64,000 nucleotides of DNA from Stentor roeselii (taxonomy: Eukaryota; Ciliophora; Heterotrichea; Heterotrichida; Stentoridae), in assembly GCA_006503475.1 (NCBI GenBank), contig RSEH01000022.1:62001-126000 (forward strand), read 5' to 3'. Of this stretch, positions 20,282-30,638 are shown one piece after another. Within the stretch, counting starts at the first letter, position 1. Each line of letters starts with the position of its first letter. The notes below the pieces were generated by a model. It worked only from the letters and a program-made list of their open reading frames with translations, did no database searches and was not told the origin of the DNA. The translations under genes were made by a program, and so were the position numbers.

Positions 20282-21155
20282 TACAAGTTAACAATTTGAA
20301 GCAGTTGCATCAATTCAATCGTAAAAGAGACTTGATGTTGAATAAAGAAGATTCAATTTTATCATTTAATTTTTCTTAAATTTTATCATCATTAAGATAT
20401 AGGAATGGATTAATAAATTAATCTAATAGGTAATAAGTATAGAAATCATTATCTTCTAACGGGTTAAATCCTAGGACTTTGAAATATTTTTTAGTCTTTT
20501 CCAAATGTCTCACATATATCAGAGATATTTAATTAATGATTAAGATTTATGCACAACTTTATATCTTGTACAAATTTTAATATGTCATTCTTGGTCAGCT
20601 ATTATTTATAAAAATTATTTTTTTGTTAAATAATTAAAATAACATCTTTCAACTAACTCGTCAAGGTGATTATATCATATTTGAAAGATTTCAATATTGA
20701 TTTGCTAAAGGTAAACAATTAAATCTTAGTATAAAAGGTATTAAGCCAATAATTAAATATTCTTTCGTTATAAGATAAACATACTAATAAAATCTAAACT
20801 ACAGTTTAAACCTTTTATTTGAAATTCGTTTACCTCCTTTTTTTATAGGCCCACAAACAGATTATCAAAAACATTCTTCTATATATTTAAGATTGACTTA
20901 ATTGTTATTCATATGCTGAATCATAGATTAAGTACAGTTTATCCTTTAATACTTATATAAAATTAAGATTTTTAGTAAAATTATCACATTTTGAAAAAAT
21001 GTAGAATAATCATCTGTCAATTCCCACAACTAATCTCAATAAATATTCAGGAAAATCTTAAAGATATCCTAAACTTACCTATTATAGCCCCAACCCTTCT
21101 AATTTTTAGAAATTAACTCAAGAAATTTTAATGTAATAAGTAGATATATAAATAT
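20282..21155. other. AT-rich spacer, no gene seen
   Basis: 874 bp between the decayed WD40 gene and chitin synthase copy 4. It holds no ORF, repeat or RNA gene that I can support. Its right end must contain the promoter and leader of copy 4. Confidence 0.6.
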
Positions 21156-23354
21156 ATGGAAATTTGTATCGATTTCGTATATGATCGTCCAGAAAATGAT
21201 TGCGAATTCCAAGATAAAACTCAATTATCAAATTCAAATTCCAAAAAAAGCCATTTAAATATCGAAGAGTCGAAATTAATTATTGAAGAAAACAAAGATT
21301 CAGGAAATCAGGATGATCAATCAATAGCTATTTCTAAAAGCATCAGATTTCAAGCGAATCCTAATAAAAATTTGATCTTTTCAATCGTTGAGCTTACAAA
21401 TGAGGGTATTAGCTCAGTACCCCCAGACAAAACCTTTGAAGAGTTCATCAAAAAATATGATCTGATAATTTTAGTCACTTCTTATAATGAAGGAAGCGAA
21501 GAGTACAAGTCAACAATACAAGATGGAATCGATAATAATATTGAAGACTTATTGAAAAATGGATGTGAAAACATCTGTGTGATTGTCATTGTCGATGGCT
21601 TAATACCTTTTTTTGATGCCTCAAAAACCCATGATTTTGAAAACAATGATAAAAAAAAATGTAAAAAATGTAAAATTATTGAAGATAATAAAGCTGGCTG
21701 CATTCATGATACTTACTTCGACCAATACACAGATATCAACATGTTAAAAGTTCAAGTAGATTATATTAACAGCAACGGAAAATTAAGGCATCATGAAACA
21801 GAAGGTTTCACTCAAGCTTATAAAATTTTAGAGATTAAAAAAGGAAAATCCGGAAACCCTCGAGCTTATCTTTTCAGTCAAACAATTTCTTTAGATAATA
21901 AAATATCATACGATATGATATTCTGCATCAAAGAAGATAACAAACGAAAGATCAATACACATTCCTGGTTCTTAAAAGGATTTTGTAAAACTTTAAAACC
22001 GAACTTTATCATTTTTTTAGATGTTGGAACAAAACCCTTAAAGAAAAGTCTTGCTAGTTTATACAAATGTTTAAAAAACAATGAAAATATTGCTGGATGC
22101 TGTGGAGAAATTGTTCCTGTTATTAAAAATAAATGGAATTTTGTGGAACAGGCTCAGAAAGTTGAATATAAACTTTCTCATATATTTGATAAAGCTATGG
22201 AAAGCTTGTTTGGGTATGTCTCTGTCTTACCTGGAGCTTTTAGTGCATATCGCTTTAAGTGTCTAAATAGAGATGAGATTTTTGATGCTTATTTTTATAC
22301 TGAATATACTAAAAGGATTAGCATGTTTGATGCGAATATGTATCTTGCTGAAGATAGAATTTTGTGTCTTGGACTTGTTTGTTTAAGTGGTGAAAAGTTT
22401 ATTTTGAAGTATGTTTCGGAATCTCGTGCAGAAACTGATGTGCCAGATGAAGTTTATTCTTTGATGGTTCAGAGAAGAAGGTGGAATAATGGTGCATGGT
22501 TTTCATCGATATATACAATACTAAACTGGACTCGAATATGTAAATCAGGTCACAGTATTTTGAGAAAATCATGTTTCATAATCTTGATGATGTACTATGT
22601 ACTGGTTGCAATATTTTCTTGGGTCTTAGTAGGAGGATTTTACCTCTGTTTTTCAATCAGTCTAAAGAAGAATCTCGGCGAAGATAACAACGATTTAAAC
22701 AAACTTGAAAAGTTTTCAACTCCTATTATAATGTTTTATGTTTCCACTCTAATAGCACTCGGTATCTGTTCTCTTTCATCAAAGCCTCAAGAAATCAAAA
22801 GCTTTTTGAATTTAATCTCATTTATTTATGGACTTTTCACAGTAGCAACGATAGTTCTTACTTGTTTGTTCATATTTAAAAGTGGATTCAGCATTGAATC
22901 AGATAAACTAAGAGAAAGTACCTCAATTTTAATGCTCTCATTTTTACTATTATTAATAATTTTGAATATTTTTATGAACGGCTTCAAGACCTTAAAATCA
23001 GTCATGTCTGGGTTTATTCAGTTTCTATTCTTAAGTGGAACGTACGTCAATATTTTCTTAATTTATTCTATTTGCAATATTCATGATGTTTCTTGGGGCA
23101 ACAGGCCTGGAGGTGAAGCAACTGAAGATGAACAAAAGATTAGTTTTGAGAAACAGAGGATAACTTGGCTCACTGTTTGGATTATTTCGAATATATCTTT
23201 TGCTTATTTTTTAAATTGGTTATCAGGAAATGATGATGAAAACGCAAGAAAGTTCATTCTTTATTTTGGATGGTTAACATGTGGAATTATATTTGTAAAA
23301 GTTTTAGCTGGGATTATATATATTCTAGCTAAATGTGAATGCATAAAGCATTAA
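21156..23354 (+). CDS. Chitin synthase (fungal type, GT2), copy 4
   Basis: 732 aa, ATG at 21156, TAA stop. It is the only copy on the plus strand and is separated from the other three by the ART-like gene and the WD40 pseudogene. Signature motifs: VTSYNE at 107-112, FLDVGTKP at 287-294 (the form closest to fungal enzymes), GCCGEI at 314-319, SLFGYVSVLPGAFSAYR, AEDRIL at 398-403, QRRRWNNGAWF at 439-449, then about seven membrane segments with HDVSWGNRP. Between the two N-terminal GT2 strands there is a lysine/cysteine-rich insert (about 165-185) not seen in the others. It is more diverged than copies 2 and 3 and predicted active. Confidence 0.92.
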   Translation: MEICIDFVYDRPENDCEFQDKTQLSNSNSKKSHLNIEESKLIIEENKDSGNQDDQSIAISKSIRFQANPNKNLIFSIVELTNEGISSVPPDKTFEEFIKKYDLIILVTSYNEGSEEYKSTIQDGIDNNIEDLLKNGCENICVIVIVDGLIPFFDASKTHDFENNDKKKCKKCKIIEDNKAGCIHDTYFDQYTDINMLKVQVDYINSNGKLRHHETEGFTQAYKILEIKKGKSGNPRAYLFSQTISLDNKISYDMIFCIKEDNKRKINTHSWFLKGFCKTLKPNFIIFLDVGTKPLKKSLASLYKCLKNNENIAGCCGEIVPVIKNKWNFVEQAQKVEYKLSHIFDKAMESLFGYVSVLPGAFSAYRFKCLNRDEIFDAYFYTEYTKRISMFDANMYLAEDRILCLGLVCLSGEKFILKYVSESRAETDVPDEVYSLMVQRRRWNNGAWFSSIYTILNWTRICKSGHSILRKSCFIILMMYYVLVAIFSWVLVGGFYLCFSISLKKNLGEDNNDLNKLEKFSTPIIMFYVSTLIALGICSLSSKPQEIKSFLNLISFIYGLFTVATIVLTCLFIFKSGFSIESDKLRESTSILMLSFLLLLIILNIFMNGFKTLKSVMSGFIQFLFLSGTYVNIFLIYSICNIHDVSWGNRPGGEATEDEQKISFEKQRITWLTVWIISNISFAYFLNWLSGNDDENARKFILYFGWLTCGIIFVKVLAGIIYILAKCECIKH

Positions 23355-23793
23355 ACCACTCCATCAATTAATTAGTTTAGTTACTAATATCAAAAAATTC
23401 TCTTAAACAAAAGATTTACCTATCCATAAATTCTATAAATCATCTCCAAATATCCTAATTCCATCCAAAGTTAATCATAATTAAAATTCTTCATTTAACA
23501 ATTTTCACTTTTCCAAATCTTCTTTCAATTACACAAAAAACCTAACAAAAATCCCTTCTTCCAAATAATAAAACTAAAAATAACTTTCTTCCATTAACAC
23601 AAAAAACCTAATCAAAATCCCTTCTTCCAAATAATAAAAGTAAAAAAAACTTTTTTCCATTAACACAAAAACCTAATAAAAAATCCCTTCTTCCTACTAC
23701 AAAAATTAAAACAAACAATTCATAAAAAAAAAAAATCCTCATTTCCAAACCCCAGCCATCCTCAATTCAAAACAAAATAAACAAATTCAAAAA
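23355..23793. other. A/C-rich spacer with a short minisatellite
   Basis: 439 bp, almost free of G on the plus strand. It contains the 66-bp repeat annotated separately and the leader of the next plus-strand gene. No ORF is supported. Confidence 0.6.
23531..23696. repeat. 66-bp tandem repeat, about 2.5 copies
   Basis: The string ATCCCTTCTTCC begins at 23551, 23617 and 23683, an exact period of 66. Flanking ACACAAAAAACCTAA and AAATAATAAAA tracts repeat with it. The third copy is partial. It lies upstream of a gene start, outside coding sequence. Confidence 0.85.
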
Positions 23794-24795
23794 ATGAAAC
23801 CAAAGTCTTCATTCGATTCAAACTTCATATCAAGAGTAGAGCACCTAATGGAAAGTACCCGTCCCCCTTATCGTCACAACACGCCCTTATTAAACCCAAA
23901 GCCATCATCATCAATATCCGAGAATTCCTGCATATCTTCTCAGAGTTTCTACGAAAAGTACAGCAAAATATGGTCAAGCCGTTCATTTCCTCGATCATCT
24001 CTGTTGTACCTGAGTGTACTTCACAAGAAACTTCAAATAAAATATAAAAGTCAAGCCTTCCGAAAGTTAAGCCGAGCGCAAGACGACCCTTTATCAGTCA
24101 CGCGATGCATGAACTGTGGCCATGCAGCTTTGACGCTTCTCACAAGTTCGACTCAAGAAAGACTTTCTCCGAGGTTCATGTCAAAAATCAAGTCAATTCT
24201 GCCGAAAAGTAATAAAAATCAGAGAAAATCAGAAAAAAGTAACTCTTCAACTAAACGGAAAAGTAATGATTCGGTTGTTATTCATAGTGAAAAGGGACGA
24301 TTTGATGAGTTTTCTCCTGAACAAAAAATGAAAATCAATGATTTAAGTGAAATTGCACCCAATCCTTACTTTTTAAGCTCGCTTAGCTCGCCTGAACAAG
24401 TACGAGAAAGAAAAACAGCTCGAGATGAGATTTCATTTGAGATTAGTCGAGATTCTTTTGAAGTACGCAAAGAAATGACTAACCTACCCAAACAACTTGT
24501 CCCCAAACTGCGTCTCCGTCCACCATCCAGAAAAGACGCCAGAATCTTTCAAGACTTCGAAAGAAAATTCAAAAAATTATCTCAAAACCAAATCAGATGG
24601 GCTTTTCAGCTAATTTTAAAAACAACTCCTTCTGAAAAAACAAAACAAAAAGATCAAGTCTTTCAAGGTATAAAAAAAAACATCACAAACAGCAAAAAAA
24701 CCGCTTTTAAAATTCTTCACTCAAGACTCGAAAAGTTCCTATTCCGTCGAAAAATGCAAGGATTTTACGCGATTTCTGAAATTTTGTACAGATAA
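23794..24795 (+). CDS. Basic protein of unknown function
   Basis: 333 aa, ATG at 23794 in an A-rich context typical of starts here. It is strongly basic and serine-rich. Three short stretches share an aromatic/basic helical look (KYKSQAFRKLSRA, QIRWAFQLI, RKMQGFYAISEIL), loosely like AFxxL/W centrin-binding repeats, but the match is weak. A CMNCGHAAL stretch near residue 107 holds the only close cysteine pair. No family is recognised. The next gene follows 58 nt downstream on the same strand. Confidence 0.6.
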   Translation: MKPKSSFDSNFISRVEHLMESTRPPYRHNTPLLNPKPSSSISENSCISSQSFYEKYSKIWSSRSFPRSSLLYLSVLHKKLQIKYKSQAFRKLSRAQDDPLSVTRCMNCGHAALTLLTSSTQERLSPRFMSKIKSILPKSNKNQRKSEKSNSSTKRKSNDSVVIHSEKGRFDEFSPEQKMKINDLSEIAPNPYFLSSLSSPEQVRERKTARDEISFEISRDSFEVRKEMTNLPKQLVPKLRLRPPSRKDARIFQDFERKFKKLSQNQIRWAFQLILKTTPSEKTKQKDQVFQGIKKNITNSKKTAFKILHSRLEKFLFRRKMQGFYAISEILYR

Positions 24796-24853
24796 TTCAT
24801 TAAACCATCTAGATTAATCCTCCCAAAATCAAAAAATTCTCACTTCAATAAAA

Positions 24854-26032
24854 ATGGACCTACCAGGTTGCAACATCGACTTAAAAGTCCAAGAAAACTA
24901 TTCAGATCTTTTACGTCTTCGTCGAGAAATGCATGAAAATCCTGAACTTTTATACGATTTGCCTAAAACTCGCGAAATTATATTAAATTACTTATCAGGA
25001 CTAGACATTGAAGTGCTTCCAGTCGTTGGAGAGTCAGGCATCGTTGCTCAAATAACTGGAGAAGGTCCTTGTATATTGTTTCGTGCTGATATGGACGCGT
25101 TGAGTATCAGTGAAACCACTTCTTCACCTTTCAAGTCGAAGAATCAAGGAAGAATGCACGCTTGTGGGCATGATGGACATATGGCCATGCTCTTGGTCGC
25201 TGCTAAAGTCCTTGCTCAGGAAAGGGCTTTGCTGAGAGGATCTGTTAAATTTGTTTTTCAACCTGCGGAAGAAGGAGGGCATGGGTCGAAAGCTATGATT
25301 CAGGACTTGGATTATCCTGTTCTCAAGAATCCTGAGGTTCAGCAGGTCTTTGGAATACATATTACTAATGGAGTTGCTTTAGGGGATTTTGTTGCTTCTC
25401 CGAAATATGCTTCTTGTAATAGTGACTATTTTTTTATTGATGTGGTTGGGAAAGGAGGACATGCATCTGCACCTTACTTGACTAGGGATCCTATCATTGC
25501 AGGGACTCATCTAGTAATGGCCCTTCAAACAATAGTCTCACGAAACATCGAGCCCTACCGTCAAGCAGTTCTAAGTGTAACAATGCTAAACTCCGGAGAA
25601 GTATTCAACGCAATTCCCGATAAATGCACAATAAACGGTACAATCCGTACCTTCGAAAACGAGTCAAAAGACCTGATCGAAAAAAGAATCCTAGATCTCT
25701 GTGCAGGTATCGAAAGTGGATTCAACTGCCAAGTAAACTGCAAATTTACTCATTATTACAACCCAACAATAAACGACCCAGAAAGTGTTCAAAGAACAGT
25801 CGAAGCTTTTCGAAAAGTATGTCCAAACTCAAATCACGGAACAATATCTCCAATGATAGCTGAAGACTTTTTTTACTTCACAGATGAAAAACCAGGATGT
25901 TTCATGATGCTCGGCACTGGGACTGACCAGTTAAGCCAGCCTCTGCACAGCTCGAGTTTTGACTTTGATGAAAGAGGTTTGTTGATTGGAGCTTCTTATT
26001 GGGTGCAACTTGCGAAAGATATTCTTAAGTAA
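24854..26032 (+). CDS. M20-family amidohydrolase (IAA-amino acid / N-acyl amino acid hydrolase type)
   Basis: 392 aa, ATG at 24854. A zinc (or manganese) dependent hydrolase cleaving N-acyl or aminobenzoyl amino acids. Seen: the RREMHENPEL start, RADMDAL at 77-83, metal ligands C104 and H106 in HACGHDGH (102-109), the PAEE glutamates at 139-140, H169 in GIHI, the dimerisation-domain GKGGHASAPY motif, and a final histidine in LHSSSFDFDE near 364. Length and order match bacterial hippurate hydrolases and plant ILR1-like enzymes. There is no signal peptide, so it is probably cytosolic. The substrate is not known. Confidence 0.93.
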   Translation: MDLPGCNIDLKVQENYSDLLRLRREMHENPELLYDLPKTREIILNYLSGLDIEVLPVVGESGIVAQITGEGPCILFRADMDALSISETTSSPFKSKNQGRMHACGHDGHMAMLLVAAKVLAQERALLRGSVKFVFQPAEEGGHGSKAMIQDLDYPVLKNPEVQQVFGIHITNGVALGDFVASPKYASCNSDYFFIDVVGKGGHASAPYLTRDPIIAGTHLVMALQTIVSRNIEPYRQAVLSVTMLNSGEVFNAIPDKCTINGTIRTFENESKDLIEKRILDLCAGIESGFNCQVNCKFTHYYNPTINDPESVQRTVEAFRKVCPNSNHGTISPMIAEDFFYFTDEKPGCFMMLGTGTDQLSQPLHSSSFDFDERGLLIGASYWVQLAKDILK

Positions 26033-26142
26033 TAATAAATTTTGCAGGTTTTAAGGAAAAAGTTTTATGAAAAAAGTTGAAATCTTGTTATTTTAGATTA
26101 GTTGAATTTTTTTTAATCAATGTTTTCAAAATGATGAAAAAT

Positions 26143-27762
26143 TTAGTTTTCGAATAATTGAAATAACTTCGACTCGAACACAGAAACGAAAAAATCTTTA
26201 TCAGCTTTGATTGATTTTTTATCGATGATTTCCTTGTTGATTTGAAAGTCTAAGATGTTTTTACTGATGCAGAGATTTTGCAAGCTGTTGATAACCCACA
26301 GGTTAAATTTATGAACTTGTTTAATGATCCTGGTCGTGCATTTTTCCTGTTCTTCATTAGGGATAAAACAGAGGGTCCTTCTAAAGACTCTGAAATACTT
26401 CCTAACAAGTGACCTGAGATGAAAAGATTTCGGTTTGAAGATATTTTCACATTCTCCTCTCCTCTTAACTTCTTTATTATCCAGGTCAACAAGCCAAAAA
26501 TTAGATTTTTTCAATATTTTCAGTTTTTCATCAACAGTTCCAACAACAAAGCCACTCCAATTTTCAAGTTCCGCCTTGTTGCACCTGGTAAGAAGAGGAA
26601 CAAGAGGCAATCTCCACTTAAAAGGCTCTAATAAACAATTCAAAGCAAAGACTGAACTAGTCACAAGGTCTACATTTTTACTGAAAAGGACTACTCGCCG
26701 CTCTTGAATCACTGCAAGGTACACCTTGCTTAAGAGTTTTGAACCTAAAGCTGAAAAAAGAACTGGACAAAACCATTGATGGTCTAAACTGCTCAGGTTT
26801 TGAGGAAATTCGTATTCGATTGACTCGACTGAGTCAAGTGAGATCTGGATTGAAAGACTTTCTTCTGATAAGGAATGACTAAGGTAGGAGTAGTACTTGC
26901 TTAGAAGAGATAACTCTTCACATGTTACGATGTCTTCCAGGATTAACTTTGAAAAATCACCACTTTCCATGAAGGTTGAGGAAGAATCGCAACGAGTTGT
27001 TCGCTTTAAGTCAAGAAGCCTGTTTAATACACCGAAATGTAACTCAAAACATGGCCAGATGCTTAATAAACAGTAGCATACCGGAATCATGCAATTTATA
27101 TTATGCTCTGTTACCCCCAGGTCGTTAAAGAGCACAAAGCAAGCGTATATTTGCTCATCGTCTACTTTAAACTGAGTGACATAGCTGTTACCGTCTCTAT
27201 AATGAGACTGATAAATAATTTCACTGACTTGATTAACCAAACTATCCCTAAACCCAAGTTCATCAAAAAAAATCCCATACGGAAACGCAAATTCAATAAT
27301 TTTTTCCTTACTTTTCACCTCCAAATTTTTATCTTCAGGAAACGAAAACAAAATCTCTCCTCTAAGATCTTTTAAAACTTTTCCATTCCGTTGTACCAAA
27401 GACACAACATGAAAGCTCAAAAAAAAATTAGGTTCTTTAGAATAACAATCCGAGCAATTTTCATACAAAACTTCAGAATCAAATTCTTTAGTAAACATTT
27501 TCTTCAAAGACGACGACCTAGAAATCTGTGAATAAGAATTGCTAGAAAGATTCAAGTTTTCCTGAATATAAAAGCAAGAGTCTCTCGAATTAACCTGATA
27601 AAGTTCTTCTAAACAAGCTTCAAGTTGTGAAATACGTTCAATCTTTTTACAATTCTCATTTCGATAGAACTTCAAAGAGTCCTTCAGTGTTTTGATTTGT
27701 TTTCTCATTTTCTGATTTTCCTTCAAATACTCGAAATACAATGCTGAGGGAGGACTCGACAT
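26143..27762 (-). CDS. DENN-domain protein (putative Rab GEF)
   Basis: 539 aa, ATG at 27762. Residues 10-55 form a short coiled coil. From about 115 the protein reads as a DENN module: an upstream part (FFLSFHVVSLVQRNG, then FAFPYGIFF), and a core with the LAVIQERRVVLFSKN helix-strand and SVFALNCLLEPFKWRLPLVPLL, close to the 'LL.P..W...iPvLP' hallmark of cDENN. DENN proteins activate Rab GTPases by nucleotide exchange, so a role with endomembranes is likely; which Rab is unknown. It ends 110 nt from the convergent M20 gene and starts 28 nt downstream of the FAM21 stop, on the same strand. Confidence 0.8.
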   Translation of the reverse strand: MSSPPSALYFEYLKENQKMRKQIKTLKDSLKFYRNENCKKIERISQLEACLEELYQVNSRDSCFYIQENLNLSSNSYSQISRSSSLKKMFTKEFDSEVLYENCSDCYSKEPNFFLSFHVVSLVQRNGKVLKDLRGEILFSFPEDKNLEVKSKEKIIEFAFPYGIFFDELGFRDSLVNQVSEIIYQSHYRDGNSYVTQFKVDDEQIYACFVLFNDLGVTEHNINCMIPVCYCLLSIWPCFELHFGVLNRLLDLKRTTRCDSSSTFMESGDFSKLILEDIVTCEELSLLSKYYSYLSHSLSEESLSIQISLDSVESIEYEFPQNLSSLDHQWFCPVLFSALGSKLLSKVYLAVIQERRVVLFSKNVDLVTSSVFALNCLLEPFKWRLPLVPLLTRCNKAELENWSGFVVGTVDEKLKILKKSNFWLVDLDNKEVKRRGECENIFKPKSFHLRSLVRKYFRVFRRTLCFIPNEEQEKCTTRIIKQVHKFNLWVINSLQNLCISKNILDFQINKEIIDKKSIKADKDFFVSVFESKLFQLFEN

Positions 27763-27790
27763 TTATCAAATAAAACTAAAGACTTAATAA

Positions 27791-30430
27791 CTAATCCTCA
27801 TCGAATAGACTTCCACGATTTCTTCTTCCAGAAACTGATTCTTTCGCTGCGGGTTTGGAAGGTCTAAAGGAAAGTTCTTCGTCGTCGTCATCGAAGAGGC
27901 TTGGTCTTGGTTTTGTTTTCGTTTCTTCTACTTTAAGAGTTGTTTTCTCAGCACCTCGAAGGTCGCCTAGGCCGAGTCCTGAGTCTTTTTTTAAGATATT
28001 TGAAGGGGCAGTACTTTTTTTTTCTCCTAGTCTTGGAAGTGGAGGGTTTACTTGCTTTGGACTTGAAGCGGAAACTCCCATCAACGGGTCTTCTGAAAAT
28101 GATGGAAGAGACTGCTTTGGAGCTTCTGATGCCTTCGGCTTTAAGAATGGGTTTCCTGAAGAGCTCGCTCCGCTCGCTTTGAAAAATGTACCTTTTGGCT
28201 TCACCTCGGAATCTTCTGCGAAGTTGTCGAAGTCTTCTGTTAGGTCTTTTGTATTACGGTCACGCATTGGTCGTGATAAAGCTGCTTCGTTTGAAACCTC
28301 GGCGGGACGGTCAACTCTTGCAGGAGGTGGACCGCCTAGCACTGGCATCGGAATCGACTTCTGAATCTCTTTAATCGAAGGCCTTGATTCTTGCTTGGCT
28401 GGGGACTCGCTGATAGTCGGAAGTCGAAAACCTCCAGAAAGAGGATCATCAGACTGGACCGACGGCTTAGGCTTTTCACTAGTCTTGGCTGAAAACATGA
28501 ACGGATTCCCTTCTTTTGACTGTCCTGCATCTTTTTTAGGAGCAGGGTCAGTTTTAAACAAAAACGGATTTTCTACAGTTGTTTTTCCCAATTTTTTCTT
28601 CGCCAGGTCAGAATTTAACAGCAGGTCTGCCGTGTCTTTATCATCATCATCAATAAAGTTAAAAAGACCTTCCGCCCTTGTTTTTTTTGGCTCATTTTTC
28701 ACATTTTTCGATTTATCTTCTTCAGGAAGGTCGAAAAGACCTGAGAAGTTTTTTTTGTCTTTTGTGGGTTTGCTTGATGGTCTGAAAAGAGTATCGATTT
28801 CTTCGTCTTCCGTGATATTTGGAAGGAATTGGCCTGTTTTTTTTATTTCTTCTGTTTTTACTGCTGGCTTTGATGGGGGAGGCTGCTGAGAAGCCTGGGT
28901 TATCTTGGGAGGAGCTGGAGGGGCTGGAGGGGCTGAATGGCTTGGAGGAGCTGGAGGGGCCTGAGTCCGCGGTTGAACTGGAGGAGTCACTTGTGCTGGA
29001 CTGTAAGGATTTGGAACTGAGTTTTGGTAGTCATCACTTTGCTGATATGGATCAGACTCTGATTTTGGAGGGTCTGGACGTCGGATCATTCCTGCTCCTA
29101 GAATTCCTGCGAGTTGCTTTCTTTTATCTTCTAATGTCATCTCTTCTGGACGTTTTAATGGCTCTTCTGGAATTGATGTTTCATAGGATTGTAGCTCTGG
29201 AGTTGGCAGAGGGACGTTTTGTTGTGGGTTGCTTGGTGGTGCTGGTGGAGCTGGTGGAACTGGTTGAGTACGTTGACTTGGCGGAGCTGGAGGCCCTGAG
29301 TTTTGTTTCGGCGGAGGAGGGGGCGGGCCTGAGTTTTGTTTCGGAGGAGGCGGAGCTGTGTTCTGCTTGGGCGGAGGAGGAGGAGGTGGTAGTCCTAAGG
29401 CTTTAGATTCATCAGTTAGAACACCTCTCACTGACAGATCACCTTTAACATCTCCGTCAATAATTGCCTTACGATGTTCTAAAGTCGCTGCCAAACCTTT
29501 CTGGAAATTGTTGAATTCTCCTCCAGCTTGAACTGCAGGTGGTGGAGGAGGAGCGTTAGACTTAGGAGGGGGCGGGGGTGGAGGCGGCTTTGATTGAGGA
29601 GGGGGTGGAGGAGGAGGTGGAGCTTTCGACTGATTATTCGTTGGAGGTGGAATAGGCGGAGCCGTCTTCTGCATAGGTGGTGGGACAGGAGGGGCATAAG
29701 CCGGTCCCCCCACAGAGCCCATGGGACTTTCTTGTATTTTCGGTGCATCTTTCGCTTCAAACACAGTAGTAAAAGCTTCGTCATTATTCTCTAGCTTCTG
29801 CTCATCTTCATCAAATAGTCCAATCCAGGGATCGTGAAAGAAATAAGAAGTTCCAATGATATGGGGAAGCTTTTTTACTGTTCCTCGGAAGACCTGACTT
29901 CCAATTGAACTCAGAGAGACACCATCATCACTTGCTCCATCTTTCATTAGCTCTTCAACTTTAAGGCCTTTTAAAGCCATTTGGATGGCTTTTTGGTGCT
30001 TCGGAAGCAAGGTTTGTTCACGTTTTTCTTGTGATTGGACTTTTTCCATTCGAGCAGCTGATAAAGTCGTCGTCTGTCTTTTCTCTGCAGGGACAGAATT
30101 TTGCTGGTCAGGCTCAACCGGTTTAGAAGTTTCTGGAGTGACTTCAGGGATGATCTAAGTAAAAAATACATTAGCAACAAACTGAGAAGAAGCCAAGTTT
30201 GTCAGTTCATTGAAAGCACAGCTGAGTTGAACAGTGGTTCCAGTGGTGTACTTTGTGAGTTCTGATAAATCATTTTGGATTTTCAAGGACTTCTCAATAA
30301 TCCTTTCTGCAAATCCTTCAATAAGATTGAAAAGCTGATTAAAACTTACTTTTTCATCAGACTGGACGTCCCATCTGAGTTTTTCATCTTCGAGCAGCTT
30401 TTTCCAGATACTCATTTTTATATTCACCAT
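27791..30430 (-). CDS. WASHC2: WASH complex subunit FAM21 (WASHC2) homologue, two 15-nt introns
   Basis: About 869 aa after removing introns 30155-30169 and 30335-30349. An alternative ATG at 30415 sits in the more usual A-rich context. The N-terminal helical head matches FAM21 (RWDVQSDEK then LFNLIEGFAERIIEK, and NLASSQFVAN), followed by KGLKVEEL and LPHIIGTSYFF, equivalent to the conserved LPYLIGS region. The rest is a disordered tail with LFa-type acidic motifs (GLFDLPEED, GLFNFIDDDD, NPFLF, SLFDDDDEE, GSLFDED) that in other species bind retromer and capping protein. Unusually it carries long proline runs at about 120-400. It acts on endosomes with the WASH complex. Confidence 0.85.
30155..30169 (-). 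other. 15-nt intron in the FAM21 gene
   Basis: GTATTTTTTACTTAG on the minus strand. Unspliced it ends the N-terminal frame with TAG. Spliced, NLASSQFVAN runs into IIPEVTPE and on to the rest of FAM21. A at position 10. Confidence 0.93.
30335..30349 (-). other. 15-nt intron without stop in the FAM21 gene
   Basis: GTAAGTTTTAATCAG on the minus strand, in frame and stop-free, so invisible to simple ORF reading. Removing five residues makes the spacing from the conserved Trp to the LFNLIEGF helix equal to that in animal FAM21. It fits the local consensus, with A at position 10. Confidence 0.8.
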
Positions 30431-30638
30431 CAGGAGAACTTGAAGAAGAGTTTGTAATAATCAGTAAAGTTTTTTCTGAAAAGACTTAAATGATTTAAAA
30501 TGAGACCTGGTTAATTATTAAGTCTTTTGTTTAAAAAATATTGATTTTCCTGGCAATCAATAATTTTCCAGAGTTTTTTAACTTAAGAATGAAAATCTAA
30601 TAAATCTTTATTCGAAAACCCTTAGTAATTATCTCTAT

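Noticed and set aside
28819-29406. 195-aa frame opposite the FAM21 proline-rich region
   Set aside because: Gly/Glu/Leu-rich shadow of CCN proline codons on the other strand.
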